Source: Achromobacter veterisilvae | Lineage (GTDB): Bacteria; Pseudomonadota; Gammaproteobacteria; Burkholderiales; Burkholderiaceae_B | NCBI RefSeq assembly: GCF_900496975.1 | Contig: NZ_UFQC01000016.1 | Span: 1-64,000, forward strand | Length of the DNA: 64,000 nt | Direction: 5' to 3' | Part shown: in pieces, positions 16,462-25,067 of the stretch | Position numbering within the stretch: the first letter of the stretch is position 1 | Layout: the number at the start of each line of letters is the position of its first letter | Notes under the pieces: generated by a model | What the model was told of the DNA's origin: nothing | Database searches by the model: none | Seen by the model: the letters and a program-made list of their open reading frames with translations, nothing else | Made by a program: the position numbers and the translations under genes

Positions 16462-19400
16462 TTAGTGGCGCGTCTCGACCTGAACCAGGGGTTCGTTGGA
16501 GACGGGCGCGACCGGCTTGCGCTCGCGGCCCAGGCGGACCGGCGTGTGCGTGGCGGCAATGCGCAACTGCGTCTGGGCGTGGCAGTCCGGATCGGTTTCC
16601 ACCCACTGCAGGCCGGCGGCGTTCACCACGTCGTGCAGGGCTTGCGCCTTGGCCGACGGTGCGGCGGCCGGCACCACGATGGGCTGCTGCGCGCTGGCCG
16701 AGGCTGCCGCGGCGGGAGCCGGGGCGGGCGCGGCGGCCGGAGCCGGAGCTTCCTGCGGAGCCGGGGCGGCGGGAGGCGTCGCCACGGGTTCGACGGCGGC
16801 GGCTTCCACCGGAGCCGCCGGCGCTACGGGCGCGGAGACTTCGCTGGCGGGCTGCACGGCGACCGGCTGCGTCGTTTCGACGGCGGGGGCGGCTTCCTGC
16901 TCGGGTTCGGCGGTTTGCGCCTGCACGGGTTCGGCCTGCTGCGGGGCTTCGGCCTGAACCGGCGCGGCTTCCACCTGAACCGGCGTGGCTTCCACCTGAA
17001 CCGGCGCGGCTTCAACCTGAACCGGCGCGGCTTCAACCTGAACCGGAGCGGCTTCGACCTGAACCGGCGCAGCTTCGGCCTGCTCGGCCTGTGCCGGCGC
17101 GGCGTCGGATGCCGGGGCCTGGACCGGTTCCGCGGCTTCGGGCTGTTCGCCGGCTTCTTCGTCGCTGCCGTCTTCGAGCTGATCGTCGCCGGCGGCCAAG
17201 CCGGATTCTTCCTGGCTGCGGCGGCCACGGCGGCTGCGGCGGCGGCGGCGCTTGCGTTCCGGATCGACCGCGCCTTCCGCGCCTTCGGCGGGAATCGCAT
17301 CCGCCGATTGCTCGACGGCGTCCGCGGCTTCCAGGGAGGCTTCCGCGGCCGGCTGAGCGGTGTCAGGCAGGGCGGTGGCGACCGTCTGGGCCAGCGCGGC
17401 GACCATGCTTTCCTGTTCGCTCATCGGGGCGTCGGATTGGCCTTCCTCGCGGCGGTTGCGGCCACGGCCGCGGCGGCGGTTGCGGCCGGCGCCGGCGTCT
17501 TCCCCGGCGGCCTGTTCGGCTTGCTCGGGGCGGTTGGACGCCAGGGCCGACTGCGCGGCCTGGGTGTCGCGGTCGCCGCGGGCTTCATTGCGGTTGTGGC
17601 GCTCGCCGCGTTCCGGACGGTCGCCTTCGGCGCGGCGGCCGCCGCGCACGTGATGGCGGCCGCTTTCGCTGCCTTCCGCGCCTTCGCCGCGCGATTCGCC
17701 GCGGCGGTTGCGGTTGCGGTCCGAACCATGGCGTTCGCCACGGCGTTCCTGGCCGTCATGGCCGGAGCGGCCCTTGCCGCGGCCGGAGGCGGCGCGCTTG
17801 GCGCTGTCTTCCTGGGCGGCAGGGGCGGGCTTGGCCGTTTCGGCGCCGCCGGTCAGCCAGCCGACCAGGCGCTTGAACAGGCCGCCCAGGCCGCCGGAGG
17901 CAGCCGGAGCGGGCGCGGCGGGGGCGGGAGCCGGCGTCGAAACGGGGGCGGGTTGCGAGGGCGTGATGCCCTTGACCAGCGCTTCCGGACGGGCCTTGAC
18001 CTCGTGTTCGCGGGGCTGCCAGGGGGAGTCGGTGGCGGGGGCCTCGACCAGCTCGAAGCTGGTCTTCAACTCTTCGAGGCGGGGGTCGTCGTGGCGCAGG
18101 CGCTCGATGTGGTGATGCGGGGTCTCCAGGTGCTTGTTGGGGATCAGCAGCAGGTTGACCTTCAGGCGGGCTTCCATCTTGGTGATGTCGGCGCGCTTTT
18201 CGTTCAGCAGGTAGGTGGCCACGTCGACCGGCACTTGGGCGTGCACGGCGGCGGTGTTTTCCTTCATCGCCTCTTCCTGGAGCAGGCGCAGCACGTGCAG
18301 CGCGCTGGACTCGGCGTCGCGGATCACGCCGGTGCCGTTGCAGCGCGGGCAGGTGATGTGCGAGCCTTCATTCAGGGCGGGGCGCAGGCGCTGGCGCGAC
18401 AGTTCCATCAGGCCGAAGCGCGAGATCTTGCCCATCTGGACGCGGGCGCGGTCGAAATGGAGGGCGTCGCGCAGGCGCTGTTCGACGGCGCGCTGGTTCT
18501 TGCTGTCCTCCATGTCGATGAAGTCGATGACGATCAGGCCGCCCAGGTCGCGCAGGCGCAACTGGCGGGCCACTTCGTCGGCCGCTTCCGAGTTGGTGCG
18601 CAGCGCGGTTTCCTCGATGTCGGCGCCGCGGGTGGAGCGGGCCGAGTTGACGTCCACCGACACCAGCGCTTCGGTGTGGTCGATGACGATGGCGCCGCCC
18701 GAGGGCAGTTGCACGGTACGCGAGTACGCCGTCTCGATCTGGTGCTCGATCTGGAAGCGCGAGAAGAGCGGGATGTCGTCGCGGTAGCGTTTGACGCGCT
18801 GGACGTTGTCCGGCATCACCACGCTCATGAAGGCGGTGGCCTGGTCGGCGATCTCGTCGGTATCGATGAGGATTTCGCCGATTTCCGGGGAGAAGTAGTC
18901 GCGGATGGCCCGGATGACCAGGCTGGACTCCAGGTAGATCAGGATGGGCGCGGAGTTGTCGCGCGCGGCGCCGTCGATGGCCGTCCAGAGCTGCAACAGG
19001 TAGGACAAGTCCCACTGGAGTTCTTCGACGTTGCGGCCGATGCCGGCGGTGCGGGCGATGATGCTCATGCCCTGGGGCAGATCGAGCTGCTCCATCGTGT
19101 CGCGCAGTTCCTGGCGGTCCTCGCCCTCGACACGGCGCGAAACGCCGCCGCCGCGGGGGTTGTTGGGCATCAGGACCAGGTAGCGGCCGGCGAGCGAGAT
19201 GAACGTGGTCAGGGCTGCGCCCTTGTTGCCGCGCTCTTCCTTTTCAACCTGGACGATCAGTTCCTGGCCTTCGCGCAGGGCGTCCTGGATGCGGGCGCTG
19301 CGGACGTCCACGCCTTCCTTGAAGAAGCTGCGCGCAACTTCCTTGAAGGGCAGGAAGCCGTGGCGGTCTTCACCGTAGTTGACGAAGCAGGCTTCGAGGC

Positions 19401-19554
19401 CGGGTTCGATCCGGGTAATGACACCTTTGTAGATGTTGCCTTTGCGTTGTTCGCGGCCGGCAGTCTCGATGTCGAGGTCGATGAGTTTCTGCCCATCGAC
19501 GATAGCGACGCGTAATTCTTCCTGATGCGTCGCATTGAACAGCATGCGCTTCAT
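16462..19554 (-). CDS. rne: Ribonuclease E
   Basis: Essential endoribonuclease starting mRNA decay and processing rRNA and tRNA, and the scaffold of the degradosome. The 1030-residue protein has the N-terminal catalytic half: S1 domain (about 35-120), 5' sensor, and a DNase-I-like domain with catalytic aspartates in VSVDVNSARS and IVIDFIDM. It also has the zinc-link CPRCNGTG. The C-terminal half is low-complexity: an Arg/Gly/Asp-rich stretch (about 600-720) followed by Ala/Pro/Glu/Val-rich sequence. Six heptad-like VEAAPVQ repeats fall at 16953-17078. It ends VQVETRH. It is monocistronic, with a structured leader and its own terminator. Confidence 0.96.
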   Translation of the reverse strand: MKRMLFNATHQEELRVAIVDGQKLIDLDIETAGREQRKGNIYKGVITRIEPGLEACFVNYGEDRHGFLPFKEVARSFFKEGVDVRSARIQDALREGQELIVQVEKEERGNKGAALTTFISLAGRYLVLMPNNPRGGGVSRRVEGEDRQELRDTMEQLDLPQGMSIIARTAGIGRNVEELQWDLSYLLQLWTAIDGAARDNSAPILIYLESSLVIRAIRDYFSPEIGEILIDTDEIADQATAFMSVVMPDNVQRVKRYRDDIPLFSRFQIEHQIETAYSRTVQLPSGGAIVIDHTEALVSVDVNSARSTRGADIEETALRTNSEAADEVARQLRLRDLGGLIVIDFIDMEDSKNQRAVEQRLRDALHFDRARVQMGKISRFGLMELSRQRLRPALNEGSHITCPRCNGTGVIRDAESSALHVLRLLQEEAMKENTAAVHAQVPVDVATYLLNEKRADITKMEARLKVNLLLIPNKHLETPHHHIERLRHDDPRLEELKTSFELVEAPATDSPWQPREHEVKARPEALVKGITPSQPAPVSTPAPAPAAPAPAASGGLGGLFKRLVGWLTGGAETAKPAPAAQEDSAKRAASGRGKGRSGHDGQERRGERHGSDRNRNRRGESRGEGAEGSESGRHHVRGGRRAEGDRPERGERHNRNEARGDRDTQAAQSALASNRPEQAEQAAGEDAGAGRNRRRGRGRNRREEGQSDAPMSEQESMVAALAQTVATALPDTAQPAAEASLEAADAVEQSADAIPAEGAEGAVDPERKRRRRRSRRGRRSQEESGLAAGDDQLEDGSDEEAGEQPEAAEPVQAPASDAAPAQAEQAEAAPVQVEAAPVQVEAAPVQVEAAPVQVEATPVQVEAAPVQAEAPQQAEPVQAQTAEPEQEAAPAVETTQPVAVQPASEVSAPVAPAAPVEAAAVEPVATPPAAPAPQEAPAPAAAPAPAPAAAASASAQQPIVVPAAAPSAKAQALHDVVNAAGLQWVETDPDCHAQTQLRIAATHTPVRLGRERKPVAPVSNEPLVQVETRH
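16953..17078 (-). repeat. Six tandem 21-base repeats in the rne scaffold region
   Basis: Six in-frame copies of a 21-base unit (plus strand CCTGAACCGGCGCGGCTTCCA and variants) encoding a seven-residue VEAAPVQ unit. Copies differ at a few positions (one gives VEATPVQ). Because the period is a multiple of three, gain or loss of copies would keep the frame, so the tract could be length-variable between strains. Confidence 0.85.
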
Positions 19555-20065
19555 GAGAGGGGTTCTCCGTTGTCATGACGCGCCGATATCGGCGCGTGAC
19601 CTCGGGTCACTCGGGCTGCGGGCTGAAGCGGGCAAGAAAGAATGCGGACCGTACCTGGGCGGCGCCCAGGCGTATCCGCCGCGGGTCAGGCGGGCACGTC
19701 GTGCCGTGGGGCACGGGGTTCTGTCAGCAGGAGGGTCAGCTTCACTGAATGTGGTTTGACGGAAAAATTGCTGTGAACGGCAGTTGCAGCCGGAATGGTT
19801 GCCGACGCGCAACTGGTGCTTTAAATATGCGACGATTCTTGCAGTGCTTCAGAGCCGCTTGCGGCATGCAACGGACCTGCTGGGACAGCGGGCAAAATGA
19901 ATGCCACACCACTATCAGGCAGGGCGCGGTTGCGCCGGCGACCAAGAGACCCAGGGACTGAACGAGCAGGCAGTACAATGGCGGCCCACGCGCTCGACGG
20001 AGTTGCGTACAGTTGCACCTCTACGTCAGGCGGCTGGTTCAGCCCCTTAAGGCTGTCCCGATTAT
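19555..20065. promoter_or_regulatory. Divergent rne/rluC intergenic region with structured rne leader
   Basis: 511 bases without a convincing gene. Near rne are a perfect 20-base palindrome (19578-19597), a CCTGGGC/GCCCAGG hairpin (19654-19670) and a CGTGCC/GGCACG hairpin (19700-19715), all in what would be the rne 5' UTR. A more AT-rich stretch (about 19740-19830) probably holds the rne promoter; a TACAAT at 19974-19979 may be the −10 box for rluC. A hairpin-rich leader recalls the autoregulated rne 5' UTR of E. coli, but no sequence identity is claimed. Confidence 0.5.
19578..19597 (-). promoter_or_regulatory. Perfect palindrome in the rne leader
   Basis: ACGCGCCGAT (19578-19587) and its exact complement ATCGGCGCGT (19588-19597). 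It ends 24 bases before the rne start codon, just upstream of the Shine-Dalgarno zone, so it could fold as RNA or bind a dimeric protein. There is no T-run. Confidence 0.6.
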
Positions 20066-21043
20066 ATGTCGCTTTCCGCAATGCGCAAAGAAACTTCCTC
20101 CCCTGCCTCTCCCTCTAAAGCCGCCCCCGCCGTCCGCATGGTCGAGGTGGGCGCCGAACACGCCGGCCAGCGCCTGGACAATTATCTGGTCCGCCTGTGC
20201 AAGGGCGTCCCCAAAACGCATATCTACAAAGCCATCCGCGGCGGCGAGGTGCGGGTAAACAAGGGACGTATCTCGGCCGACTACCGCATCGCCGAGGGCG
20301 ATATCGTGCGGATCCCGCCGCTGCGGCTGCCGGATCCGGGCACGCCGCGGCCGGTGCCGGGCGCGGAATTCCCCATCGTCTTCGAGGACGACGCCCTGCT
20401 GGTGGTGGACAAGCCCGCCGGGGTGGCGGTCCACGGCGGCAGCGGCGTGTCCTTCGGCGTGATCGAACAATTGCGGGCCGCCCGGCCCGACGCCAAGTTC
20501 CTGGAGCTGGTGCACCGGCTGGACCGCGAAACCTCGGGTTTGCTGATGGTGGCCAAGAAGCGCAGCGCGCTGCTGGCGCTGCACGCCATGCTGCGCGAAG
20601 GAAAAGGGGACAAGCACTACCTGGCGCTGGTCGAGGGCGATTGGGTCAACGACCGCCAGCACATCAAGCTGGGCCTGTCCAAGTGGACCACGCAGTCCGG
20701 CGAACGCCGCGTCAAGGTGGACCCGGACGGGCAGTCGGCGCACACCATCGTCACGCTCAAGCGGCGGTTCGGCGGCTACAGTCTGGTGGACGCCGAACTG
20801 CGCACCGGGCGCACCCACCAGATCCGGGTGCACCTGGCCGCCAGCGGGTTTCCCATCGTGGGCGACGACAAGTACGGCCACGACGAGGTGCGAGCGCACT
20901 TCGCGCGCATGGGTTTCGGCAGGATGTTCCTGCATGCCCACCGCTTGACCCTGGCCCACCCCGCCACGGGCGAGCCCCTGACGCTGACCGCCGAGCTGCC
21001 GCCGGCGTGCCTGAAAATACTGAAACAACTGGAGTCGGTCTGA
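20066..21043 (+). CDS. rluC: 23S rRNA pseudouridine synthase RluC
   Basis: Isomerises uridines 955, 2504 and 2580 (E. coli numbering) of 23S rRNA. The 325-residue protein has an N-terminal S4 RNA-binding domain (QRLDNYLVRLCKGVPKTHIYKAIRGG, about 36-60) followed by the RluA-family catalytic domain with the aspartate in HRLDRETSGL and the motif RTGRTHQIRVHL. Presence of S4 and the RLDRETSGLL context favour RluC over RluA. A second ATG at 20081 would remove five residues. It is one base from the following HAD gene and divergent from rne, a pairing seen across proteobacteria. Confidence 0.92.
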   Translation: MSLSAMRKETSSPASPSKAAPAVRMVEVGAEHAGQRLDNYLVRLCKGVPKTHIYKAIRGGEVRVNKGRISADYRIAEGDIVRIPPLRLPDPGTPRPVPGAEFPIVFEDDALLVVDKPAGVAVHGGSGVSFGVIEQLRAARPDAKFLELVHRLDRETSGLLMVAKKRSALLALHAMLREGKGDKHYLALVEGDWVNDRQHIKLGLSKWTTQSGERRVKVDPDGQSAHTIVTLKRRFGGYSLVDAELRTGRTHQIRVHLAASGFPIVGDDKYGHDEVRAHFARMGFGRMFLHAHRLTLAHPATGEPLTLTAELPPACLKILKQLESV

Positions 21044-21044
21044 T

Positions 21045-21713
21045 ATGTCGTATTCGCTGGTCGTTTTTGACTGGGATGGCACCTTGATGGATTCCACGCA
21101 CAGCATCGTGGCCGCCATCCAGGGAGCCTGCCGCGACCTGGAACTGGCGGTGCCGTCGGCCTCCGACGCCAGTTGGGTGATCGGCCTGTCCCTGGAAAGC
21201 GCCTTGCGCCGGGCGGTCCCGGAACTGACGCAGGCCATGCTGCCGCGCTTCCTGGAACGCTACCGCACGCATTACCTGCTGCGGGATCCGGAACTGCGCC
21301 TGTTCGAGGGCGCGCGGGAACTCCTGACCGAGCTGGCCGGGCAGAACGTCCGCTTGGCGGTCGCCACCGGCAAGAGCCGCGTCGGCCTGACCCGCGCCCT
21401 GGCCGCGACCGGCCTGGGGCCGCTCTTCGACGCCACCCGCACCGCCGACGAAACGTTCAGCAAGCCGCACCCCGCGATGCTGCACGAATTGATGCAGGAA
21501 CTGGACGTGGCGCCGGGCCGCGTGGTGATGATAGGGGATACCTCGCACGACCTGCAGATGGCGGCCAACGCCGGCGTCCATGGGCTGGGCGTGACCTACG
21601 GCGCGCATACGTCGAAGGAACTCGAGGGCTGCGGTCCCCAGGCGGTGCTCGACAGCGTGCCCGGGGTGCGCGAATGGCTGCTGCCGCGGATCTCGGCCGG
21701 CGCCGGGCTGTAG
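21045..21713 (+). CDS. HAD-family hydrolase (phosphoglycolate phosphatase-like)
   Basis: A 222-residue cytoplasmic haloacid dehalogenase-superfamily phosphatase. Motif I is FDWDGTLMDS (nucleophile Asp9), motif II VATGKS, motif III KPHPAML and motif IV MIGDTSHDLQMA. The alpha-helical cap between motifs I and II resembles phosphoglycolate phosphatase and YieH/YqaB-like enzymes. The substrate cannot be fixed from sequence. Genes of this type commonly follow rluC in gammaproteobacteria and betaproteobacteria, and here the spacing of one base indicates translational coupling. Confidence 0.88.
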   Translation: MSYSLVVFDWDGTLMDSTHSIVAAIQGACRDLELAVPSASDASWVIGLSLESALRRAVPELTQAMLPRFLERYRTHYLLRDPELRLFEGARELLTELAGQNVRLAVATGKSRVGLTRALAATGLGPLFDATRTADETFSKPHPAMLHELMQELDVAPGRVVMIGDTSHDLQMAANAGVHGLGVTYGAHTSKELEGCGPQAVLDSVPGVREWLLPRISAGAGL

Positions 21714-21721
21714 CAGCCCGG
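21703..21721 (+). terminator. Hairpin spanning the HAD gene stop codon
   Basis: CCGGGCTG (21703-21710), the TAG stop as loop, and CAGCCCGG (21714-21721). No T-run follows, so it may act as an attenuator or mRNA end stabiliser rather than a strong terminator. It separates this unit from the msrPQ promoter. Confidence 0.45.
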
Positions 21722-21733
21722 ATTTCCGGGCGC

Positions 21734-21763
21734 GGAACGCCTCGCTTGCGGACGGGTCTATAA
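21734..21763 (+). promoter_or_regulatory. ECF-sigma-type promoter upstream of msrPQ
   Basis: GGAACGC (21734-21740), 15-base spacer, GTCTATAA (21756-21763). This fits the GGAAC-N15/16-GTC pattern of extracytoplasmic-function sigma factors. It lies about 120 bases upstream of msrP, with no competing sigma70 boxes seen. Which sigma factor reads it is unknown; an rpoE gene occurs at 32878. Confidence 0.55.
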
Positions 21764-21880
21764 GAAATACCCGCAAGAAATAGCCGCAAGCACCGCATCC
21801 GCCGCGGAATATCATGGAGCCCCGCGTCGTCCATGGGTTGCGCGGGGCGCGATCCCGCAGGCGCCACACCGGAGACCATG

Positions 21881-22843
21881 ATGCTGATACGCAGGCCCGA
21901 CGATATTCTTCCCTCCGAGATCTCCTCCGAGGCCGTCTGGCGGTCGCGCCGCGAACTGATCCTGCGGGCCGGGCTGGCCGCCGCGGCGGCGGGCCTTCCG
22001 GGTTGGGCCGCGCGCAGCGCATTCGCGCAGGATGCCGGCGCCTTGCCGGGCAAGGCCGACCCCGCCTTGAGCGTCATGGACAAACAGACCTCGTTCGCCG
22101 ACGTCACGTCCTACAACAATTACTACGAGTTCGGCGTCGATAAGGGCGATCCGGCCGAAAATGCCGGCAAGTTGCAGACGCGTCCCTGGGCCGTGAGCGT
22201 CGAGGGCGAGGCCGGCAAGCCGCGCACCTTCTCCATCGACGAACTGCTGAAGCTGGCGCCCCTGGAAGAGCGCGTCTACCGCCTGCGCTGCGTCGAGGGC
22301 TGGTCGATGGTCATCCCCTGGGTGGGCTATTCGCTTTCGGCGCTGCTCAAGCAGGTCGAGCCCACGGGCAACGCCAAGTATGTGGAATTCGTGACGGCGG
22401 TGCAGCGCGAGAACATGCCGGGCGTGCGCGCCGCGATCCTGGAATGGCCCTATGTCGAGGGGCTGCGCATCGACGAGGCGATGAATCCGCTGGCCATGCT
22501 GGTCTTCGGCGTCTACGGCAAGGTGCTGCCCAACCAGAACGGCGCGCCGCTGCGGCTGGCCGTGCCCTGGAAATACGGTTTCAAGTCGGCCAAGTCCCTG
22601 GTGAAGATCCGCCTGGTCGAGAAAGCGCCGGTTTCCTCGTGGATGCGGGCCGCGCCGCAGGAGTACGGCTTCTACGCCAATGTGAATCCCGGCGTGCCCC
22701 ATCCGCGCTGGAGCCAGGCCACGGAGCGCCGCATCGGCGAGGACGGCCTGTTCTCGCCCAAGCGCAAGACCCTGATGTTCAACGGCTACGGCGAGCAGGT
22801 CGCATCGCTCTACCAGGGCATGGACCTGAAGGCCAACTACTGA
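21881..22843 (+). CDS. msrP: Periplasmic methionine sulfoxide reductase, molybdopterin subunit MsrP
   Basis: Molybdoenzyme (formerly YedY) that reduces methionine sulfoxides in envelope proteins, repairing chlorine and oxidative damage. The 320-residue precursor carries a Tat signal ([11 protein letters not shown], twin Arg at 23-24) with cleavage after SAFAQ. Cys137 in [11 protein letters not shown] is the molybdenum ligand. The family start MLIRRPDD matches the second of two adjacent ATGs (21878 and 21881), five bases after GGAGA. It is followed seven bases later by its membrane partner msrQ and preceded by an ECF-like promoter. Confidence 0.94.
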   Translation: MLIRRPDDILPSEISSEAVWRSRRELILRAGLAAAAAGLPGWAARSAFAQDAGALPGKADPALSVMDKQTSFADVTSYNNYYEFGVDKGDPAENAGKLQTRPWAVSVEGEAGKPRTFSIDELLKLAPLEERVYRLRCVEGWSMVIPWVGYSLSALLKQVEPTGNAKYVEFVTAVQRENMPGVRAAILEWPYVEGLRIDEAMNPLAMLVFGVYGKVLPNQNGAPLRLAVPWKYGFKSAKSLVKIRLVEKAPVSSWMRAAPQEYGFYANVNPGVPHPRWSQATERRIGEDGLFSPKRKTLMFNGYGEQVASLYQGMDLKANY

Positions 22844-22850
22844 GGCGGCC

Positions 22851-23489
22851 ATGCCCGATGGCATTTCGCAGGCGCCGCCGCGCAAGGCGCAGCTTTCCGC
22901 CAAGGCGGTCGGGCGTTTCAAGCCCGTCCTGTTCCTGTTGGGGCTGGCGCCGTTCGCGCGCTGGTTCTGGCTGGGCGCGAACGACGGCCTGACCGCGAAC
23001 CCGGTCGAATTCCTGACCCGTTCCTCCGGCACCTGGACGCTGGTCTGCCTGCTGGTCACGCTGGCCATTACGCCGCTGCGCCGCCTGGCGGGGCAGCCGG
23101 CCCTGGTGCGCCTGCGGCGCATGTGCGGGCTCTTCGCCTTTTTCTACGGCGCCATGCATTTCATGGCCTGGGTCTGGTGGGACCGGGGCCTGGATCCGGC
23201 GGCAATGCTGCGCGACATCGGCGAACGCCCCTTCATCACGGTGGGATTCGCGGCGTTCGTGCTCATGGTGGCATTGGCGGCCACCTCCACGCAATGGGCC
23301 ATGCGCAAGCTGGGAAAACGCTGGCAAAGCCTGCACCGCGCCGTCTATGCCATCGGCCTGCTGGCGGTGCTGCATTACTGGTGGCACAAGGCCGGCAAGA
23401 ATGATTTCGCGCAACCCTTGATCTATGCCTCCGTCCTGGCCCTGCTGCTGGGCTGGCGGGTGGTGGCATGGCTGCGGCGCCGCCGCTGA
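22851..23489 (+). CDS. msrQ: Membrane heme subunit MsrQ
   Basis: Inner-membrane b-type cytochrome (formerly YedZ) that hands electrons to MsrP. The 212-residue protein has about six hydrophobic segments and the ferric-reductase-like layout, with heme-ligand histidines in GAMHFMAWVWW, WQSLHRAVY and LAVLHYWWHK. It follows msrP by seven bases and converges on the amidase gene at 23502. Confidence 0.93.
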   Translation: MPDGISQAPPRKAQLSAKAVGRFKPVLFLLGLAPFARWFWLGANDGLTANPVEFLTRSSGTWTLVCLLVTLAITPLRRLAGQPALVRLRRMCGLFAFFYGAMHFMAWVWWDRGLDPAAMLRDIGERPFITVGFAAFVLMVALAATSTQWAMRKLGKRWQSLHRAVYAIGLLAVLHYWWHKAGKNDFAQPLIYASVLALLLGWRVVAWLRRRR

Positions 23490-23501
23490 CGGGGCCCCGC
23501 C

Positions 23502-24287
23502 CTACAGCATCGCCAGCATGATGGCGGCGGTTTCCGCGTCCGGCTGGCCATCGTGCAGGGCCGGGCGGTAGTGCATCTGGAACGCCGCCAGCGCGTTGAT
23601 CGTGGCCTTGTCCAGCACGCCGTCCTGCGGGCAGGCGTAGCCCAGCCGCTGCAATTGTTCCTGGAACCACGCGGCGTCGGGGACGCCTTGCGATTGCAGG
23701 CGGGCCAGGTGCTGGGCCGCGCCGGTTTCGTCGTACCAGCGCCCGATGCCGGCGGCGGCCAGGGCCTTCCACGGGAAGAGGGGGCCGGGGTCCACCTTGC
23801 GCTGCGGCGCGATGTCGCTGTGGCCCACCACGTTCTCGGGCGCGATGCCGTGGCGCTGGGCGATGTCGCGCAGCAGGATGGTCAGCGCGCGCAGTTGGCG
23901 GTCGTTGTAGGGATGCCACATCGGCTTGCCGTCGGGGCCTTCGGTCCAGCCCGGATTCACGACTTCGACGCCGATGGACGTGCTGTTCATGGCGATGTTG
24001 CCGTACCAGGAACTGGCGCCGGCGTGCCAGGCGGCGCGGCTTTCGTCGACCAGCCGGTAGGTCCGCCCGGAATCGGTCACCAGGTAGTGAGCGCTGACTT
24101 TGCCCTTGGAGAGCAACTGCATCGAGCGGGCGTCGTCGACGGAGGTGTAGTGCAGCACGATGGAACGGACCCGGCTGGCCTGGCTGACGGCCGTGACCGA
24201 GGTGTCGAGGTCCAGGCCGGCGGGGCCGCGCGCGGCGCATCCGGCCAGGACTGCCGTGGCCAGCAGCGCGGAGGTCAGGCGGAGCAT
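23502..24287 (-). CDS. AmiD-type N-acetylmuramoyl-L-alanine amidase lipoprotein
   Basis: Outer-membrane-anchored peptidoglycan amidase of the Amidase_2 family, likely cleaving muramyl-peptides in turnover or recycling. The 261-residue precursor has a lipobox, LAGC (Cys17). Zinc ligands are His46 in IVLHYTS and the later histidine and Asp/Cys-equivalent region VGHSDIAPQRKVDPGPLFPW. A C-terminal peptidoglycan-binding helical domain covers about 205-261. The lipobox and the extra domain point to AmiD rather than cytoplasmic AmpD. It is last in a minus-strand unit after maf and a methyltransferase, three bases after the latter. Confidence 0.88.
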   Translation of the reverse strand: MLRLTSALLATAVLAGCAARGPAGLDLDTSVTAVSQASRVRSIVLHYTSVDDARSMQLLSKGKVSAHYLVTDSGRTYRLVDESRAAWHAGASSWYGNIAMNSTSIGVEVVNPGWTEGPDGKPMWHPYNDRQLRALTILLRDIAQRHGIAPENVVGHSDIAPQRKVDPGPLFPWKALAAAGIGRWYDETGAAQHLARLQSQGVPDAAWFQEQLQRLGYACPQDGVLDKATINALAAFQMHYRPALHDGQPDAETAAIMLAML

Positions 24288-24290
24288 GGT

Positions 24291-25067
24291 TCAGCGGGCC
24301 AGGTAGAGGAACAGCGTGGGCAGCTTGTCGAGCTGGGGCGCGGGCTGCCGCTTCCAGTCGGCCACGCTGCGGGTCGCGATCCATTCGTCGGCGGTGGTCA
24401 CCGAGCGGGCCACGCACAGCTTGGTATCGCCTTTCAGGCTGGCCAGCAGCGTGGCGAACATGGCGGCGTTGCGGTAGGGGGTCTCGATCAGGAGCTGGGT
24501 CTGGTTGTGCTTGGCCGAATGCTGTTCCCAGGCGCGCAACTGCCTGGCGCGTTCGGCCGGGTCCACGGGCGCGTAGCCGTGGAAGGCGAAGCGCTGGCCG
24601 TCCAGCCCGCTCGCCATCAGGGCCAGCAGGATGGACGAGGGGCCGACCCAGGGCTTGACGGTCATGCCCAGCCGGTGGGCGGCATCCACGACCTTTGCGC
24701 CCGGATCGGCGACGGCGGGGCAGCCGGCCTCGGAAACCAGTCCGATTTCCGCGCCGCTTTGGATGGGATCCAGCCAGGCCTTGATCTGGGCGGCGTCCAC
24801 CTTGTCGCTCAGGGTGTGGATGGTGATTTCCTGGAGCGGCCGGGTGGTGCCGATCAGCTTGAGGAACGCGCGGGCGGTCTTGGCGTTCTCCGCGATATAG
24901 GTGTCCAGCCGACCGGCCAGGGCGCGGACTTCGGCGGGCAGCCAGCGTTCGGGCGGGGCGTCGCCCAGGCCGACGGGGATCAGGTGCAGGGCGCCTTTTA
25001 CTGAGGTGCCTTCGCGCTGGCGCGCTGCGGCGCCATGAGCCTGCGGGGCGGCCGGGTGGTGGCTCAT
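24291..25067 (-). CDS. RsmI-like SAM-dependent methyltransferase (tetrapyrrole methylase fold)
   Basis: A 258-residue protein of the tetrapyrrole-methylase-fold family that includes RsmI, which 2'-O-methylates C1402 of 16S rRNA. Visible motifs are LHLIPVGLGD, GLVSEAGCPAVADPGAKVVDAAH, VGPSSILLALMASGL and ETPYRNAAM. It differs from canonical RsmI (which has PTPIGNLxD at the N-terminus and a C-terminal extension), so it is probably the second, uncharacterised member common in betaproteobacteria. Its ATG overlaps the maf stop (ATGA). The first 20 residues are unconserved, so the true start may be slightly downstream. Confidence 0.75.
   Translation of the reverse strand: MSHHPAAPQAHGAAARQREGTSVKGALHLIPVGLGDAPPERWLPAEVRALAGRLDTYIAENAKTARAFLKLIGTTRPLQEITIHTLSDKVDAAQIKAWLDPIQSGAEIGLVSEAGCPAVADPGAKVVDAAHRLGMTVKPWVGPSSILLALMASGLDGQRFAFHGYAPVDPAERARQLRAWEQHSAKHNQTQLLIETPYRNAAMFATLLASLKGDTKLCVARSVTTADEWIATRSVADWKRQPAPQLDKLPTLFLYLAR

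Noticed and set aside
16953-17078. The 21-base repeat array as a CRISPR
   Set aside because: Units are contiguous with no spacers and are in frame inside rne.
16465-19515. A 1016-codon open frame on the plus strand opposite rne
   Set aside because: It is the antisense of the high-GC rne gene, has no family motifs and mirrors its repeats; long shadows of this kind are expected at this GC content.
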